Positions 56,360 to 64,000 of a stretch of 64,000 bases of DNA are shown here, one piece after another. The stretch is taken from assembly GCF_900119365.1 (NCBI RefSeq), contig NZ_FPJO01000021.1, positions 1 through 64,000 on the forward strand, read 5' to 3'. The translations under genes were made by a program, and so were the position numbers. Source of the DNA: Streptomyces atratus (GTDB lineage Bacteria; Actinomycetota; Actinomycetes; Streptomycetales; Streptomycetaceae). The number at the start of each line of letters is the position of its first letter. Position 1 is the stretch's first letter. Under the pieces are notes generated by a model. The model was not told the DNA's origin and made no database searches. It saw nothing but the letters and a program-made list of their open reading frames with translations.

Positions 56360-57124
56360 GTGCACACCCTTGCCGCGCTCCAGGGCGAGAACCCGACCAT
56401 CGTGGACGGGGCGCTGATCGTCGCCCTGCCCGTCGCCGTACTCGCCGGGCTCGTCTCGTTCTTCTCGCCGTGCGTCCTGCCGCTCGTCCCCGGTTACCTC
56501 AGTTACGTCACCGGGGTCAGCGGCACGGACCTGGCGCAGGCCCGGCGCGGGCGGATGGTCGCGGGCGCCTCGCTCTTCGTGCTCGGCTTCACCGCCGTGT
56601 TCGTCTCCGGCGGCGCTCTCTTCGGCTTCTTCGGCCAGACCCTCCAGGACCACAGCGAGACGCTCACCAAGATCCTCGGCGTGCTGATGATCCTGATGGG
56701 GATCTTCTTCATGGGCCTGATGCCCTGGATGACGCAGCGTGAGTTCCGTATCCACAAGAGGCCGGTGACCGGGCTGGCGGGCGCACCCGTGCTGGGCGCC
56801 CTCTTCGGGATCGGCTGGACCCCGTGCCTCGGCCCGACGCTCAGTTCGGTGAGCATCCTCGCGATGAACCAGGGCACAGCCGGACGCGGGGCGATACTGA
56901 CCGTCGCGTACTGCCTCGGGCTCGGTCTGCCCTTCGTGCTCGCGGCAGTCGCCTTCCGCAAGGCGCTCGGCGCGTTCGGCTGGGTCAAGCGGCACTACGC
57001 ATGGGTCATGCGCATCGGCGGCGTCATGATGATCGCGACCGGTCTGCTCCTGCTGACCGGTGTGTGGGGCACGATGATGCAGCAATTGCAGGGCTGGTCC
57101 AACGGCTTCACGGTGGGGATCTGA
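56360..57124 (+). CDS. ccdA: cytochrome c biogenesis protein CcdA
   Basis: A 254-residue membrane protein with six TM helices. The two redox Cys are in VSFFSPCVLPLVPGYL (C38) and GIGWTPCLGPTLSS (C156), the signature of CcdA/DsbD-type proteins. It passes electrons from cytosolic thioredoxin to the outside, to ResA. GTG 56360 lies 5 bp after the resA-like stop. Confidence 0.96.
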   Translation: MHTLAALQGENPTIVDGALIVALPVAVLAGLVSFFSPCVLPLVPGYLSYVTGVSGTDLAQARRGRMVAGASLFVLGFTAVFVSGGALFGFFGQTLQDHSETLTKILGVLMILMGIFFMGLMPWMTQREFRIHKRPVTGLAGAPVLGALFGIGWTPCLGPTLSSVSILAMNQGTAGRGAILTVAYCLGLGLPFVLAAVAFRKALGAFGWVKRHYAWVMRIGGVMMIATGLLLLTGVWGTMMQQLQGWSNGFTVGI

Positions 57125-57129
57125 GTTCC

Positions 57130-58920
57130 ATGAGCAACACCAAGTCCAACCCCCCCGCCCCGGAGCGCGAGCGCCCGGACGAGCGGGACCGGGAGAACGC
57201 CCGCGAGCTGGGCGCCGCCGGCTCCCAGCTCTCCACCGCCCCGATCGAGGAGAGCGCGGCCGGCCTGCCCGCCATGGGCGTCATCGGCTGGGCCCGCTGG
57301 TTCTGGCGGCAGCTCACCTCCATGCGGGTCGCGCTGATCCTGCTCTTCCTGCTCTCGCTCGGCGCCATCCCCGGCTCGCTGATCCCGCAGAACAGCGTGG
57401 ACGAGCTGAAGGTGGAGACCTTCAAGAAGGCCCACACCACCGTCTCGCCGATCTACGAGAAGCTCCAGTTCTTCGACGTCTACAGCTCGGTGTGGTTCTC
57501 CGCGATCTACATCCTGCTGTTCATCTCGCTCATCGGCTGCATCGTGCCGCGCACCGGCCAGTTCATCGGCCAGCTGCGCAGCCGGCCGCCGGGCGCCCCC
57601 AAGCGCCTGACCAGGCTGCCCGCGTACACCACCTGGCGCACCGAGGCCGAGCCCGAGCAGGTCCGCGAGGCCGCGCTCGCGATGATGCGCAAGCGCCGCT
57701 ACCGCGCGCACACCGTGGGCGACGCGGTCGCCGCGGAGAAGGGCTATCTGCGCGAGGCCGGGAACCTGGTCTTCCATGTCGCCCTGATCGTGATGCTGGT
57801 GGCGTTCGCCTTCGGGCAGCTCTTCAAGTCCGAGGGCGGCAAGCTGATCGTCGAGGGCGACGGCTTCTCCAACACGCTCACCCAGTACGACGACTTCAAG
57901 TCCGGCTCGCTCTTCGACGCCGACTCGCTCGCCCCGTTCAGCTTCACGCTCGACAAGTTCACCGGCACGTACGAGCGCAGTGGCCCCCAGATCGGTACGC
58001 CCAGGACCTACGAGGCCCATGTGACGTACGAGAAGGGCGCGTACGGCAAGCCGCAGAAGACCGTCATCAGGGTCAACGAGCCCCTCGTCGTCGACGGCAC
58101 CAAGGTCTATCTCAACGCGCACGGCTACGCGCCGGTCGTCTCGGTCAAGGACGGCAAGGGCAAGGAGGTCTACCGCAACGCGGTGCCGCTGCTGCCCATC
58201 GACAACAACGTCACCTCGACCGGTGCGATCAAGGTCTTCGACGGCTACCGCGACAAGAACGGCAAGAAGACCCAGCTGGGCTTCCAGGCGTTCTTCGTAC
58301 CGACCTTCGCCGGCAGCGGCAAGGGCACGATGTTCTCGCAGTTCCCGGCCCCCGACATGCCCGTACTGGCCCTCAACGGCTTCCACGGCTACCTCGGGCC
58401 GGACTCCGGGCTGGCGCAGAACGTGTACCAGCTGGACAAGACCAAGATGACGGAGTTCAAGGACGCCGACGGCAAGCAGCTCAAGCAGCGCCTGCTGGTC
58501 GGCGAGACGATGAAGCTGCCCGACGGCGCGGGCTCCATCACCTTCGAAGGCATCCAGGAGTGGGCCAGCTTCCAGATCTCGGAGCAGCCGGCCAGCGGCT
58601 GGGCGCTCACCGGAGCCGTCGCCGCGATCGCCGGACTCGCGGGCTCGCTCTTCATCCAGCGGCGCCGGGTCTGGGTGCGGGTGACCCCCGGTGCGGACGG
58701 CGTCACGGTCGTCGAAATGGCGGGTCTCGGCCGCAGCGAGTCCGCGAAGCTTCCCGAGGAGCTGGCCGATCTCGCGGTCACGCTCATCGCCTCGGCGCCC
58801 ACAGCGCCCGAGACCGATACCGCGCCCGGCACCGATACCGAGCCCGGTTCATCCCCCGAACCGGATTCCGACTCCGTCGAAGAATCCTCCGAAGAACCTG
58901 CCGAAGGGGCTGAGAAGTGA
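57130..58920 (+). CDS. resB: cytochrome c biogenesis protein ResB
   Basis: A 596-residue protein of system II haem delivery. TM helices lie near 68-88 (SMRVALILLFLLSLGAIPGS), 125-145, 215-235 and 500-520 (GWALTGAVAAIAGLAGSLFI), with a large external loop between the third and fourth. IPQN and YSSVWFSAIYILLFISLIGC are family signatures. The C-terminal ~50 residues are an acidic Pro/Ser/Thr/Glu tail. It acts with CcsB to bring haem across the membrane and attach it to apocytochrome c. ATG 57130; its stop overlaps CcsB (GTGA). Confidence 0.95.
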   Translation: MSNTKSNPPAPERERPDERDRENARELGAAGSQLSTAPIEESAAGLPAMGVIGWARWFWRQLTSMRVALILLFLLSLGAIPGSLIPQNSVDELKVETFKKAHTTVSPIYEKLQFFDVYSSVWFSAIYILLFISLIGCIVPRTGQFIGQLRSRPPGAPKRLTRLPAYTTWRTEAEPEQVREAALAMMRKRRYRAHTVGDAVAAEKGYLREAGNLVFHVALIVMLVAFAFGQLFKSEGGKLIVEGDGFSNTLTQYDDFKSGSLFDADSLAPFSFTLDKFTGTYERSGPQIGTPRTYEAHVTYEKGAYGKPQKTVIRVNEPLVVDGTKVYLNAHGYAPVVSVKDGKGKEVYRNAVPLLPIDNNVTSTGAIKVFDGYRDKNGKKTQLGFQAFFVPTFAGSGKGTMFSQFPAPDMPVLALNGFHGYLGPDSGLAQNVYQLDKTKMTEFKDADGKQLKQRLLVGETMKLPDGAGSITFEGIQEWASFQISEQPASGWALTGAVAAIAGLAGSLFIQRRRVWVRVTPGADGVTVVEMAGLGRSESAKLPEELADLAVTLIASAPTAPETDTAPGTDTEPGSSPEPDSDSVEESSEEPAEGAEK

Positions 58921-60011
58921 ATCTCGCCGCCGCAACCAACGAGAACCTGGCGCACACCAGCAATGTACTGATCTATTCGTCGATGGCCGTCTACACCCTG
59001 GCGTTCTTCGCGCACATCGCGGAATGGGTGTTCGGCAGCCGCAGCAAGGTCGGCCGCACCGCCGCCGCGCTGACCGGGGCCGGGGCCGAGGGCGCGGGCG
59101 CCGGTGGCTCGGTGAAGGTGCAGGTCGCGCAGAAGGGCGGCGGCACCGCCGTACTGGACCGCCCGAAGGTCGTCACGCGCTCGGCGGCCGGTACCCGCGA
59201 CGTGCCGGACGGGCCCGGCGCGGCCGGCGGCACGTTCAAGGGCGACCTCTACGGGCGGATGGCGGTCTCCATGACCGTGCTCGCCTTCCTCGTGCAGGCC
59301 GGCGGAGTCATCGCCCGCGCACTGTCCGTGCAGCGTGCCCCCTGGGGCAACATGTACGAGTTCTCCATCACCTTCTCCACGGTGGCGGTCGGCGCGTACC
59401 TGACCCTGCTCGCGCTGAAGAAGAACGTCCGCTGGATGGGGCTGCTCCTGGTCACCACCGTCCTGCTGGACCTCGGCATCGCGACCACATGGCTCTACAC
59501 CGACAGCGACCAGCTGGTGCCCGCGCTGCACTCGTACTGGCTGTGGATCCACGTCTCCACCGCCATCCTCTGCGGCGCCGTCTTCTACCTCGGCGCGGTC
59601 GCCACCCTGCTCTACCTCTTCCGCGACAGCTACGAGAACAAGCTCGCCAGTGGCGGGCAGCCCGGTTCGTTCGCCCAGTCCGTGCTCTCCCGGCTGCCCG
59701 CCGCCGCCTCGCTCGACAAGTTCTCGTACCGCATCAACGCCGCCGTCTTCCCGCTGTGGACGTTCACGATCATCGCGGGCGCCATCTGGGCGGGCGACGC
59801 ATGGGGCCGCTACTGGGGCTGGGACCCCAAGGAGGTCTGGTCCTTCATCACCTGGGTCGCGTACGCCTGCTACCTGCACGCACGCGCCACCGCGGGCTGG
59901 AAGGGCCGCAAGGCCGCCTACCTGGCGCTGATCGCCTTCGGCTGCTGGCTCTTCAACTACTACGGCGTGAACATCTTCGTCACCGGCAAGCACTCCTACG
60001 CCGGCGTCTGA
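58917..60011 (+). CDS. ccsB: cytochrome c biogenesis protein CcsB (CcsA family)
   Basis: A 364-residue haem-handling membrane protein. The tryptophan-rich WWD-type motif is WGRYWGWDPKEVWSFITW (about 297-314), with conserved His in LHSYWLWIHVST for the haem. About eight TM helices; a Gly/Ala-rich cytoplasmic loop (about 42-108) is a Streptomyces feature. It forms the haem channel and cytochrome c synthetase with ResB. The GTG overlaps the resB stop by 4 nt; last gene of the ccs operon. Confidence 0.96.
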   Translation: MNLAAATNENLAHTSNVLIYSSMAVYTLAFFAHIAEWVFGSRSKVGRTAAALTGAGAEGAGAGGSVKVQVAQKGGGTAVLDRPKVVTRSAAGTRDVPDGPGAAGGTFKGDLYGRMAVSMTVLAFLVQAGGVIARALSVQRAPWGNMYEFSITFSTVAVGAYLTLLALKKNVRWMGLLLVTTVLLDLGIATTWLYTDSDQLVPALHSYWLWIHVSTAILCGAVFYLGAVATLLYLFRDSYENKLASGGQPGSFAQSVLSRLPAAASLDKFSYRINAAVFPLWTFTIIAGAIWAGDAWGRYWGWDPKEVWSFITWVAYACYLHARATAGWKGRKAAYLALIAFGCWLFNYYGVNIFVTGKHSYAGV

Positions 60012-60061
60012 GAACCTTCCGCACGGGTGCGGATCCCGCACCACCGGGCCACGCTGGAACC

Positions 60062-60589
60062 ATGACCGATGCGACCCCCGTCATCGAGCCCGGCACCAGC
60101 GAAACCCATGGGGACCTGCACACTCTGAGGTTCACGCTACGGCTGCCCCACCCCGTTCCGCGGGTGTGGGCAGCCGTTGCCAGTTCCGGGGGGCTGCGCG
60201 GCTGGCTCGCCGCCGCCGACCCCTTCGAACCGCGCGTGGGCGGAGCGATCACGCTCCGCTGGCTCAACACCGACCAGGAGGGCCGGGCCACGGTCGCCTC
60301 CGGCACCGTCACCGCCTGGGACGTCGAGCGGGTCGCCGAGTACACCCTCGAAGGGCTCCACGGCCGCATCCGCTTCCACCTGGAGCCCCCGCGCGGCGAC
60401 CATGTGCTGCTGCGGTTCACCAATGGGTTCCGGGGCGACGACGAGCTGCGCCTGGACTGCCTGGCGGGCTGGCACGACCACTTCGGCTACCTCGTGGACG
60501 CGCTCGACGGATACCCCGCCGACTGGTCGAAGTGGACCCCGGTCCGGTGGGCCGGGCTGCGTGAGGAGTACGTGGCGGCCGAGCGGTGA
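60062..60589 (+). CDS. SRPBCC-fold protein (AHSA1-like)
   Basis: A 175-residue protein with the START-like fold of AHSA1: LRFTLRLPHPVPRVWAAVAS, then AADPFEPRVGGAITLRW, VTAWDVERVAEYTLEG and the C-terminal helix LAGWHDHFGYLVDALDGYPA. The family binds hydrophobic ligands in a central cavity. No catalytic role is clear. ATG 60062 has GGAACC and a weak CACGCT box upstream (6 nt). Convergent with the following minus-strand gene. Confidence 0.87.
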   Translation: MTDATPVIEPGTSETHGDLHTLRFTLRLPHPVPRVWAAVASSGGLRGWLAAADPFEPRVGGAITLRWLNTDQEGRATVASGTVTAWDVERVAEYTLEGLHGRIRFHLEPPRGDHVLLRFTNGFRGDDELRLDCLAGWHDHFGYLVDALDGYPADWSKWTPVRWAGLREEYVAAER

Positions 60590-60595
60590 AACGCG

Positions 60596-62161
60596 TCACG
60601 GCGCCGAGGACGGCAGCAGGCACTTCTCGTCCGGCGGCGTGCCCTCCGGCCAGGCGATCGACACGAACCGCTGACCGGCGTCCTCGGGCGCCAGCTCCAC
60701 CACCGGAACCGCCTTGTTGTACGGGTTGCCGTGGTTGTCCAGGCAGATCCAGCCACTGGCCCCCGACACCCGCAGCGAGCCCTTCACCCGCGGCCACTGC
60801 TCGCCCACGTCCGCGAGCTGCGGCAGCCGCTTGTCCTGCGGGGTCGCCTGCCGGACGGCCTGCACCGCCAGCGTCATCGCATCGTGCGCGATGATCACCT
60901 GGCCGTCGGTCAGGGCCTCGTGGTCCGTCGGACCGATCGGGCCCGCGGGCTTCTTCGACACCGTGGCCAGCAGGTCCAGGAAGGCGCGGTAGTCCGCCGG
61001 GGAACCGCCCGTGGCCGCCCGGCCCTTCCCCGTCGCCGCCGCCCAGGTGTCCGGGTGCGCCAGCGAGGCGTAGCGGACGGTCACCTTCCGGCGCAGTGCG
61101 CTCCGGTCGAGCTTCTTGTCGCTGCCGAGGTACGAGCCCTCGTCACCGGTCAGGATCGTGAACGCGCGGTTCTGGCAGCCGCGGGCCCCGAGCGCATTGA
61201 TGAACTGCCGCAGCTGGACGTGGCGTCCGGCGAAGAACACCGTCTCCGCGTCGGTGTCGCAGATCAGGTGCGTGATCTGCTGGAAGGTGTTGGCCGTGGT
61301 GCCCTCGTCGTTGGGGTCGCTGCGCGAGGTGAACAGCTCCGGCTGGTAGCGGGTGCCCTTCACCAGCGAGGTGAAGGCGGCCCGCAGTGTGTCCGTGTAG
61401 TGGTCCCCGGTACGGGTGTCCTGCACCAGCAGCGCCTTGTCCTTCCTCACCTGCCCGAAGTGGGCCAGGGCGCGCGCCTCGTCCCGGTTGGTCGGCGACA
61501 CCCGGGCCAGGCCGGGGAACGGGTCGCCCTTCGCGCCGTTGGCGATGTCGTCGGCGGTGATCGTGGTGCCGACGACCGCGATGTGCGCGGCGGTCAGTTC
61601 TTTGACGGCCGACTTGACCTGCGTACTGCTGGTGGCGACCCCCGACACGGCCCGCAGGTTGTCCGGGGCGCCGGTCATCGTCTTCAGCCGGTCCACCGCC
61701 GGCCGCCACAGCAGGTTGTTCTTCCCGGTGTTGGCGAGCACCAGCCGGATCTTAGGGACCTGCTCGTTGGAGAGATGGTTGGCCCGGTACTGCTCGGCGA
61801 ACGCGCCCTGGAGCTCGCGCTGCATCTTCGTCTGCATCGCCTCGTCCGTCGACGTCAGCGGAAGCAGCAGCGCGACTGTCGCGTACCGGCCGGCCTTCAG
61901 ACTGTCGTTCTCGCGGGCGATGGCCGCGGCGACCTCGGACAGCTTCGGCCGCCCGAAGTCGTAGCCGTCACCGGAGACGCCGATGCACTCGTCGCTGCCC
62001 TGCGGCCGCTCGACGCCCCGGGCGCAGGAGCGGTCCTCGGGGGCGGTGAGCCGGCCGATGCCGTACCAGCCGGACGTGATCACCAGGGCGGCGACCACGA
62101 CCGAGGTGACGACCTTCTGCCGGGCCGTGTACCAGAGGCGGTAACGCAGTGGATTACGCAT
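60596..62161 (-). CDS. membrane-anchored type 1 periplasmic-binding-like protein
   Basis: A 521-residue protein. One TM helix at about 17-37 (KVVTSVVVAALVITSGWYGI) anchors it with the rest outside. The body has the two-lobe type 1 solute-binding fold of branched amino acid-binding/ABC receptors (RYATVALLLPLTSTDEAMQT, IRLVLANTGKNNLLWRPAVD, AVSGVATSSTQVKSAV, IAVVGTTITADDIANGA, IIAHDAMTLAVQAVRQA). The ligand is unknown and no ABC permease is adjacent. The ATG at 62161 lies inside the 3' end of the upstream NTPase gene (8-bp overlap), so the two are co-expressed; a ligand-sensing partner of the NTPase is a reasonable guess. Confidence 0.82.
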   Translation of the reverse strand: MRNPLRYRLWYTARQKVVTSVVVAALVITSGWYGIGRLTAPEDRSCARGVERPQGSDECIGVSGDGYDFGRPKLSEVAAAIARENDSLKAGRYATVALLLPLTSTDEAMQTKMQRELQGAFAEQYRANHLSNEQVPKIRLVLANTGKNNLLWRPAVDRLKTMTGAPDNLRAVSGVATSSTQVKSAVKELTAAHIAVVGTTITADDIANGAKGDPFPGLARVSPTNRDEARALAHFGQVRKDKALLVQDTRTGDHYTDTLRAAFTSLVKGTRYQPELFTSRSDPNDEGTTANTFQQITHLICDTDAETVFFAGRHVQLRQFINALGARGCQNRAFTILTGDEGSYLGSDKKLDRSALRRKVTVRYASLAHPDTWAAATGKGRAATGGSPADYRAFLDLLATVSKKPAGPIGPTDHEALTDGQVIIAHDAMTLAVQAVRQATPQDKRLPQLADVGEQWPRVKGSLRVSGASGWICLDNHGNPYNKAVPVVELAPEDAGQRFVSIAWPEGTPPDEKCLLPSSAP

Positions 62162-64000
62162 CGGGGCCGCCGTTCCCCCGCCGCCGCCCCGGCCTGCCCT
62201 CGCCCGTGCCCGGTTCCCCCGGTGACATGGACAGCGGACGCCAGGCCCTGATGTCCTGCGGCCAGTGCGTCGCCGCGTCCCACAGCAGGCTGTTGCCCGT
62301 CGGATGCCTGCCGGACAGTTGCCGCAGTTCGTGCGCCATCTTGTCGATCACCTCTTCGTCCGGCAGGGCCAGTGGATCGGACAGCAGCCATACGGCGTGC
62401 AGCAGCCGGCGCAGCTGCACATGAAGCTCGGCGGCCGCCGGTTCGAGCCCCCGCGGCGGCGCGTTGTCGGCCCGGCCGAGCGCGACCGCGCGCCGCGGAT
62501 CGGGGCCGGCGGATCCGCGCGTGCGCGGGTACGGTGCCGAGGCGATGAAGCGCAGCGAGTCGAGCCACACCGTCACGTCCGGCTCGTCGAACCGCAGCCG
62601 CAGATGGCCCACGCACGCCTCGGCGTCGCCCAGCACCAGCTTCTGGTGCAGCAGATGCGGGACGCTCGGGCGGCGGCCGCCGGGGCCGTACGCCCCGCGC
62701 AGCGAGACGTGCACCGCCTGCCACACCGCGTAGGACGGATGGTCGCCGTCCTGGAACCGCAGACGGTGCAGCAGCAAGGCCCGCAGCAGCGGATCGGCGA
62801 CGAAGTGGCCGGGCCCGACCGGCCAGTCCTCCGCCCGCAGCGCATCGCGCATCCGCAACGCCACATCGCCGTCCGGCGACCCCCGGCCCAGCCGGCTCTC
62901 CGCCAGCAGCCGTGCCGAGTCCTCGCCGTGCGCGGCGGCCAGCACGCTGAGGAAGTCCAGCCGCTGCTCTGGCCCGGGCAGCAGCCGCGCCAGCAGCTCG
63001 TCCGCCACCGGGGAGGGCGCCCGGTCCTCGCGCACCTCCACCATGCAGTCCAGCAGCGACCCCGGCACCAGCGAGGCGGGCTCCGGCGCCTCGCCCGCCG
63101 CCAGCGCCAGCAGCTCCACCGCCAGCGGACGCCCGCCCGTCAGCCGGTGCACACCACGGGCCAGCCCGGCCGGGATCCGGCCCGACCGGTCGTACCGGTC
63201 GAACGCGGAGCGCACCTGCTCCGGGCCCAGCGGGGTCAGCTCCACGGCCAGGATCCCGGAGGTCACCCCCGTACCCCTGGACCAGTGCGAGGCGTGCGCC
63301 ACCTCCGGCAGCCGCCGCCGCACCGCATGGCTCAGCCCCTCGTGGTCCCGGACCCGCGAGGAGGCGAACACCGCGATCCGGTCGCGCACCCCGGCGGCCC
63401 GCTGCCGCAGCAGGGGCTCCACCAGCTGCCGGCCCAGCGGCGTGTGCGCGTTGTCGACGAGCAGCACCGGGCGGCCCCGGCGGGCTCCCCAGGCCAGGCC
63501 CCCGTACGCCGCGACCAGGTCGGCGGCGAGCGCGAGCACCAGATGGTCCTCGGCCCGGCGGCGCAGATCGCCGCCGCGCTCGAAGTCGACCGCCAGCTGC
63601 CGCAGTCCGATCCGGCCGTTGCCGCCCGCGTGCGGGTAGCCGCCGTACCAGTCGGCCGAACGGCGCTGGAAGCGGCTGAACGATTCCTCCAGGACCGTCT
63701 CGACCGTGGCCTCCGCGATCATCCCGGCCATCGGGGCCACCGAGTCGAAGGCGCTGGCGGCCAGCTTGGTCAGCACCTTGGTGACCCAGCCGGTCGCCGC
63801 GTCCCCGCGGCCGTCGACGGTCGCCAGCAGCGGGCCGAGCGACTGGAGATCCCGCCGGGCCCGCGTCTCGTCCTCGCGGGTCCAGGAGATGGAGGCGACC
63901 GCCACGAGCCCGAGGCTCAGCCGGGGGAACTGCACCGGACGCGCGGCATGCACCTTGGCCGTCAGCTGGGTGGCGAACTCCGGCAGCGCGCCGGTGACCG
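62154..64000 (-). CDS. NTPase-like protein, 5' end outside the window (partial)
   Basis: At least 615 residues; the frame stays open to the window edge, so the start and the probable Walker A lie further right. The visible part has a Walker B-like PVLLVDNAHTPLGRQL, a sensor-like IAVFASSRVRDHEG, and a helical region with TGGRPLAVELLALAAGE, the GxP-type motif of STAND/AAA-type NTPases. The C-terminal ~300 residues are alpha-helical and end in a Gly/Arg-rich tail. It is followed by a membrane-bound binding protein gene with an 8-bp overlap. I infer a signalling NTPase; this should be verified with the full gene. Confidence 0.78.
   Translation of the reverse strand, partial: VTGALPEFATQLTAKVHAARPVQFPRLSLGLVAVASISWTREDETRARRDLQSLGPLLATVDGRGDAATGWVTKVLTKLAASAFDSVAPMAGMIAEATVETVLEESFSRFQRRSADWYGGYPHAGGNGRIGLRQLAVDFERGGDLRRRAEDHLVLALAADLVAAYGGLAWGARRGRPVLLVDNAHTPLGRQLVEPLLRQRAAGVRDRIAVFASSRVRDHEGLSHAVRRRLPEVAHASHWSRGTGVTSGILAVELTPLGPEQVRSAFDRYDRSGRIPAGLARGVHRLTGGRPLAVELLALAAGEAPEPASLVPGSLLDCMVEVREDRAPSPVADELLARLLPGPEQRLDFLSVLAAAHGEDSARLLAESRLGRGSPDGDVALRMRDALRAEDWPVGPGHFVADPLLRALLLHRLRFQDGDHPSYAVWQAVHVSLRGAYGPGGRRPSVPHLLHQKLVLGDAEACVGHLRLRFDEPDVTVWLDSLRFIASAPYPRTRGSAGPDPRRAVALGRADNAPPRGLEPAAAELHVQLRRLLHAVWLLSDPLALPDEEVIDKMAHELRQLSGRHPTGNSLLWDAATHWPQDIRAWRPLSMSPGEPGTGEGRPGRRRGNGGPDA

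Noticed and set aside
1..64000. CRISPR arrays, tRNA genes, integrase or transposase genes
   Set aside because: Read through on both strands; no regular spaced repeats, no tRNA cloverleaf with CCA-adjacent acceptor, and no recombinase motif were found.

Overview
This is chromosomal DNA from a Streptomyces or close relative. The evidence is very high G+C, GTG/TTG starts, the developmental genes bldN, rsbN and a bdtA-like gene, a Rex-controlled haem operon, archaeal-type LysRS, and a gene order that matches S. coelicolor in long blocks (from memory, roughly SCO3330 down to SCO3303, then SCO4469-4475). No tRNA, CRISPR array, integrase, transposase or plasmid origin was seen.

Layout. (1) 1-331: 3' end of 23S rRNA, 5S rRNA and the rRNA operon terminator. 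(2) 360-7231: HAD hydrolase, MFS exporter, AcuC-like deacetylase, conserved protein, BdtA-like HTH protein, 32-residue bS22, NAD-dependent epimerase, PlsC-type acyltransferase. (3) 7295-9912: the development module rsbN-bldN (anti-sigma and pro-sigma factor) with a candidate sigma-BldN promoter. (4) 9912-17608: HAD-IB hydrolase, glutaredoxin, then rex-hemA-hemC-hemD joined by 4-nt overlaps behind a Rex operator, then hemB. Together with hemL at 52 kb these make uroporphyrinogen III from glutamyl-tRNA.

(5) 17.7-25.6 kb is an accessory patch between conserved genes. It holds a MITE-like element with a 5-bp target duplication, a DUF4253/HEAT remnant, a class A PBP with an altered KTG box, a DUF4253 protein, a broken XRE regulator, a HEAT-repeat protein, a DUF4157 (eCIS-core) protein carrying two GHLLN...NLAP nuclease-like modules, a DUF4232 lipoprotein and a 32-residue membrane peptide. 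(6) 25.7-36 kb: membrane-anchored HTH protein, divergent argS/lysS, DUF2637 protein, two DUF3558 lipoproteins, rtcB. (7) 36.3-38.4 kb: a secreted Ig-like protein lies between intact rtcB and a 133-bp copy of the rtcB 3' end.

(8) 38.5-51.8 kb: mostly small regulatory and redox genes: SDR, YnfA-like protein, FAD monooxygenase/TetR with a 30-bp operator, MarR, Mut7-C protein, NmrA-like protein, GNAT, AraC, beta-propeller protein, UspA plus Acg-type nitroreductase, and TetR/FMN-reductase with twin operators. (9) 52-60 kb: hemL-phosphatase, a Tat lipoprotein of the polysaccharide deacetylase type, and the system II cytochrome c maturation set (ResA-like, CcdA, ResB, CcsB). Haem supply and cytochrome c assembly therefore sit side by side. 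(10) 60-64 kb: SRPBCC protein, then a substrate-binding-like protein translationally linked to an NTPase cut by the window end.

At least eleven genes lack a Shine-Dalgarno and have a TAnnnT box 6-7 nt before the start codon, so leaderless transcription appears common here; I used this to choose several starts.
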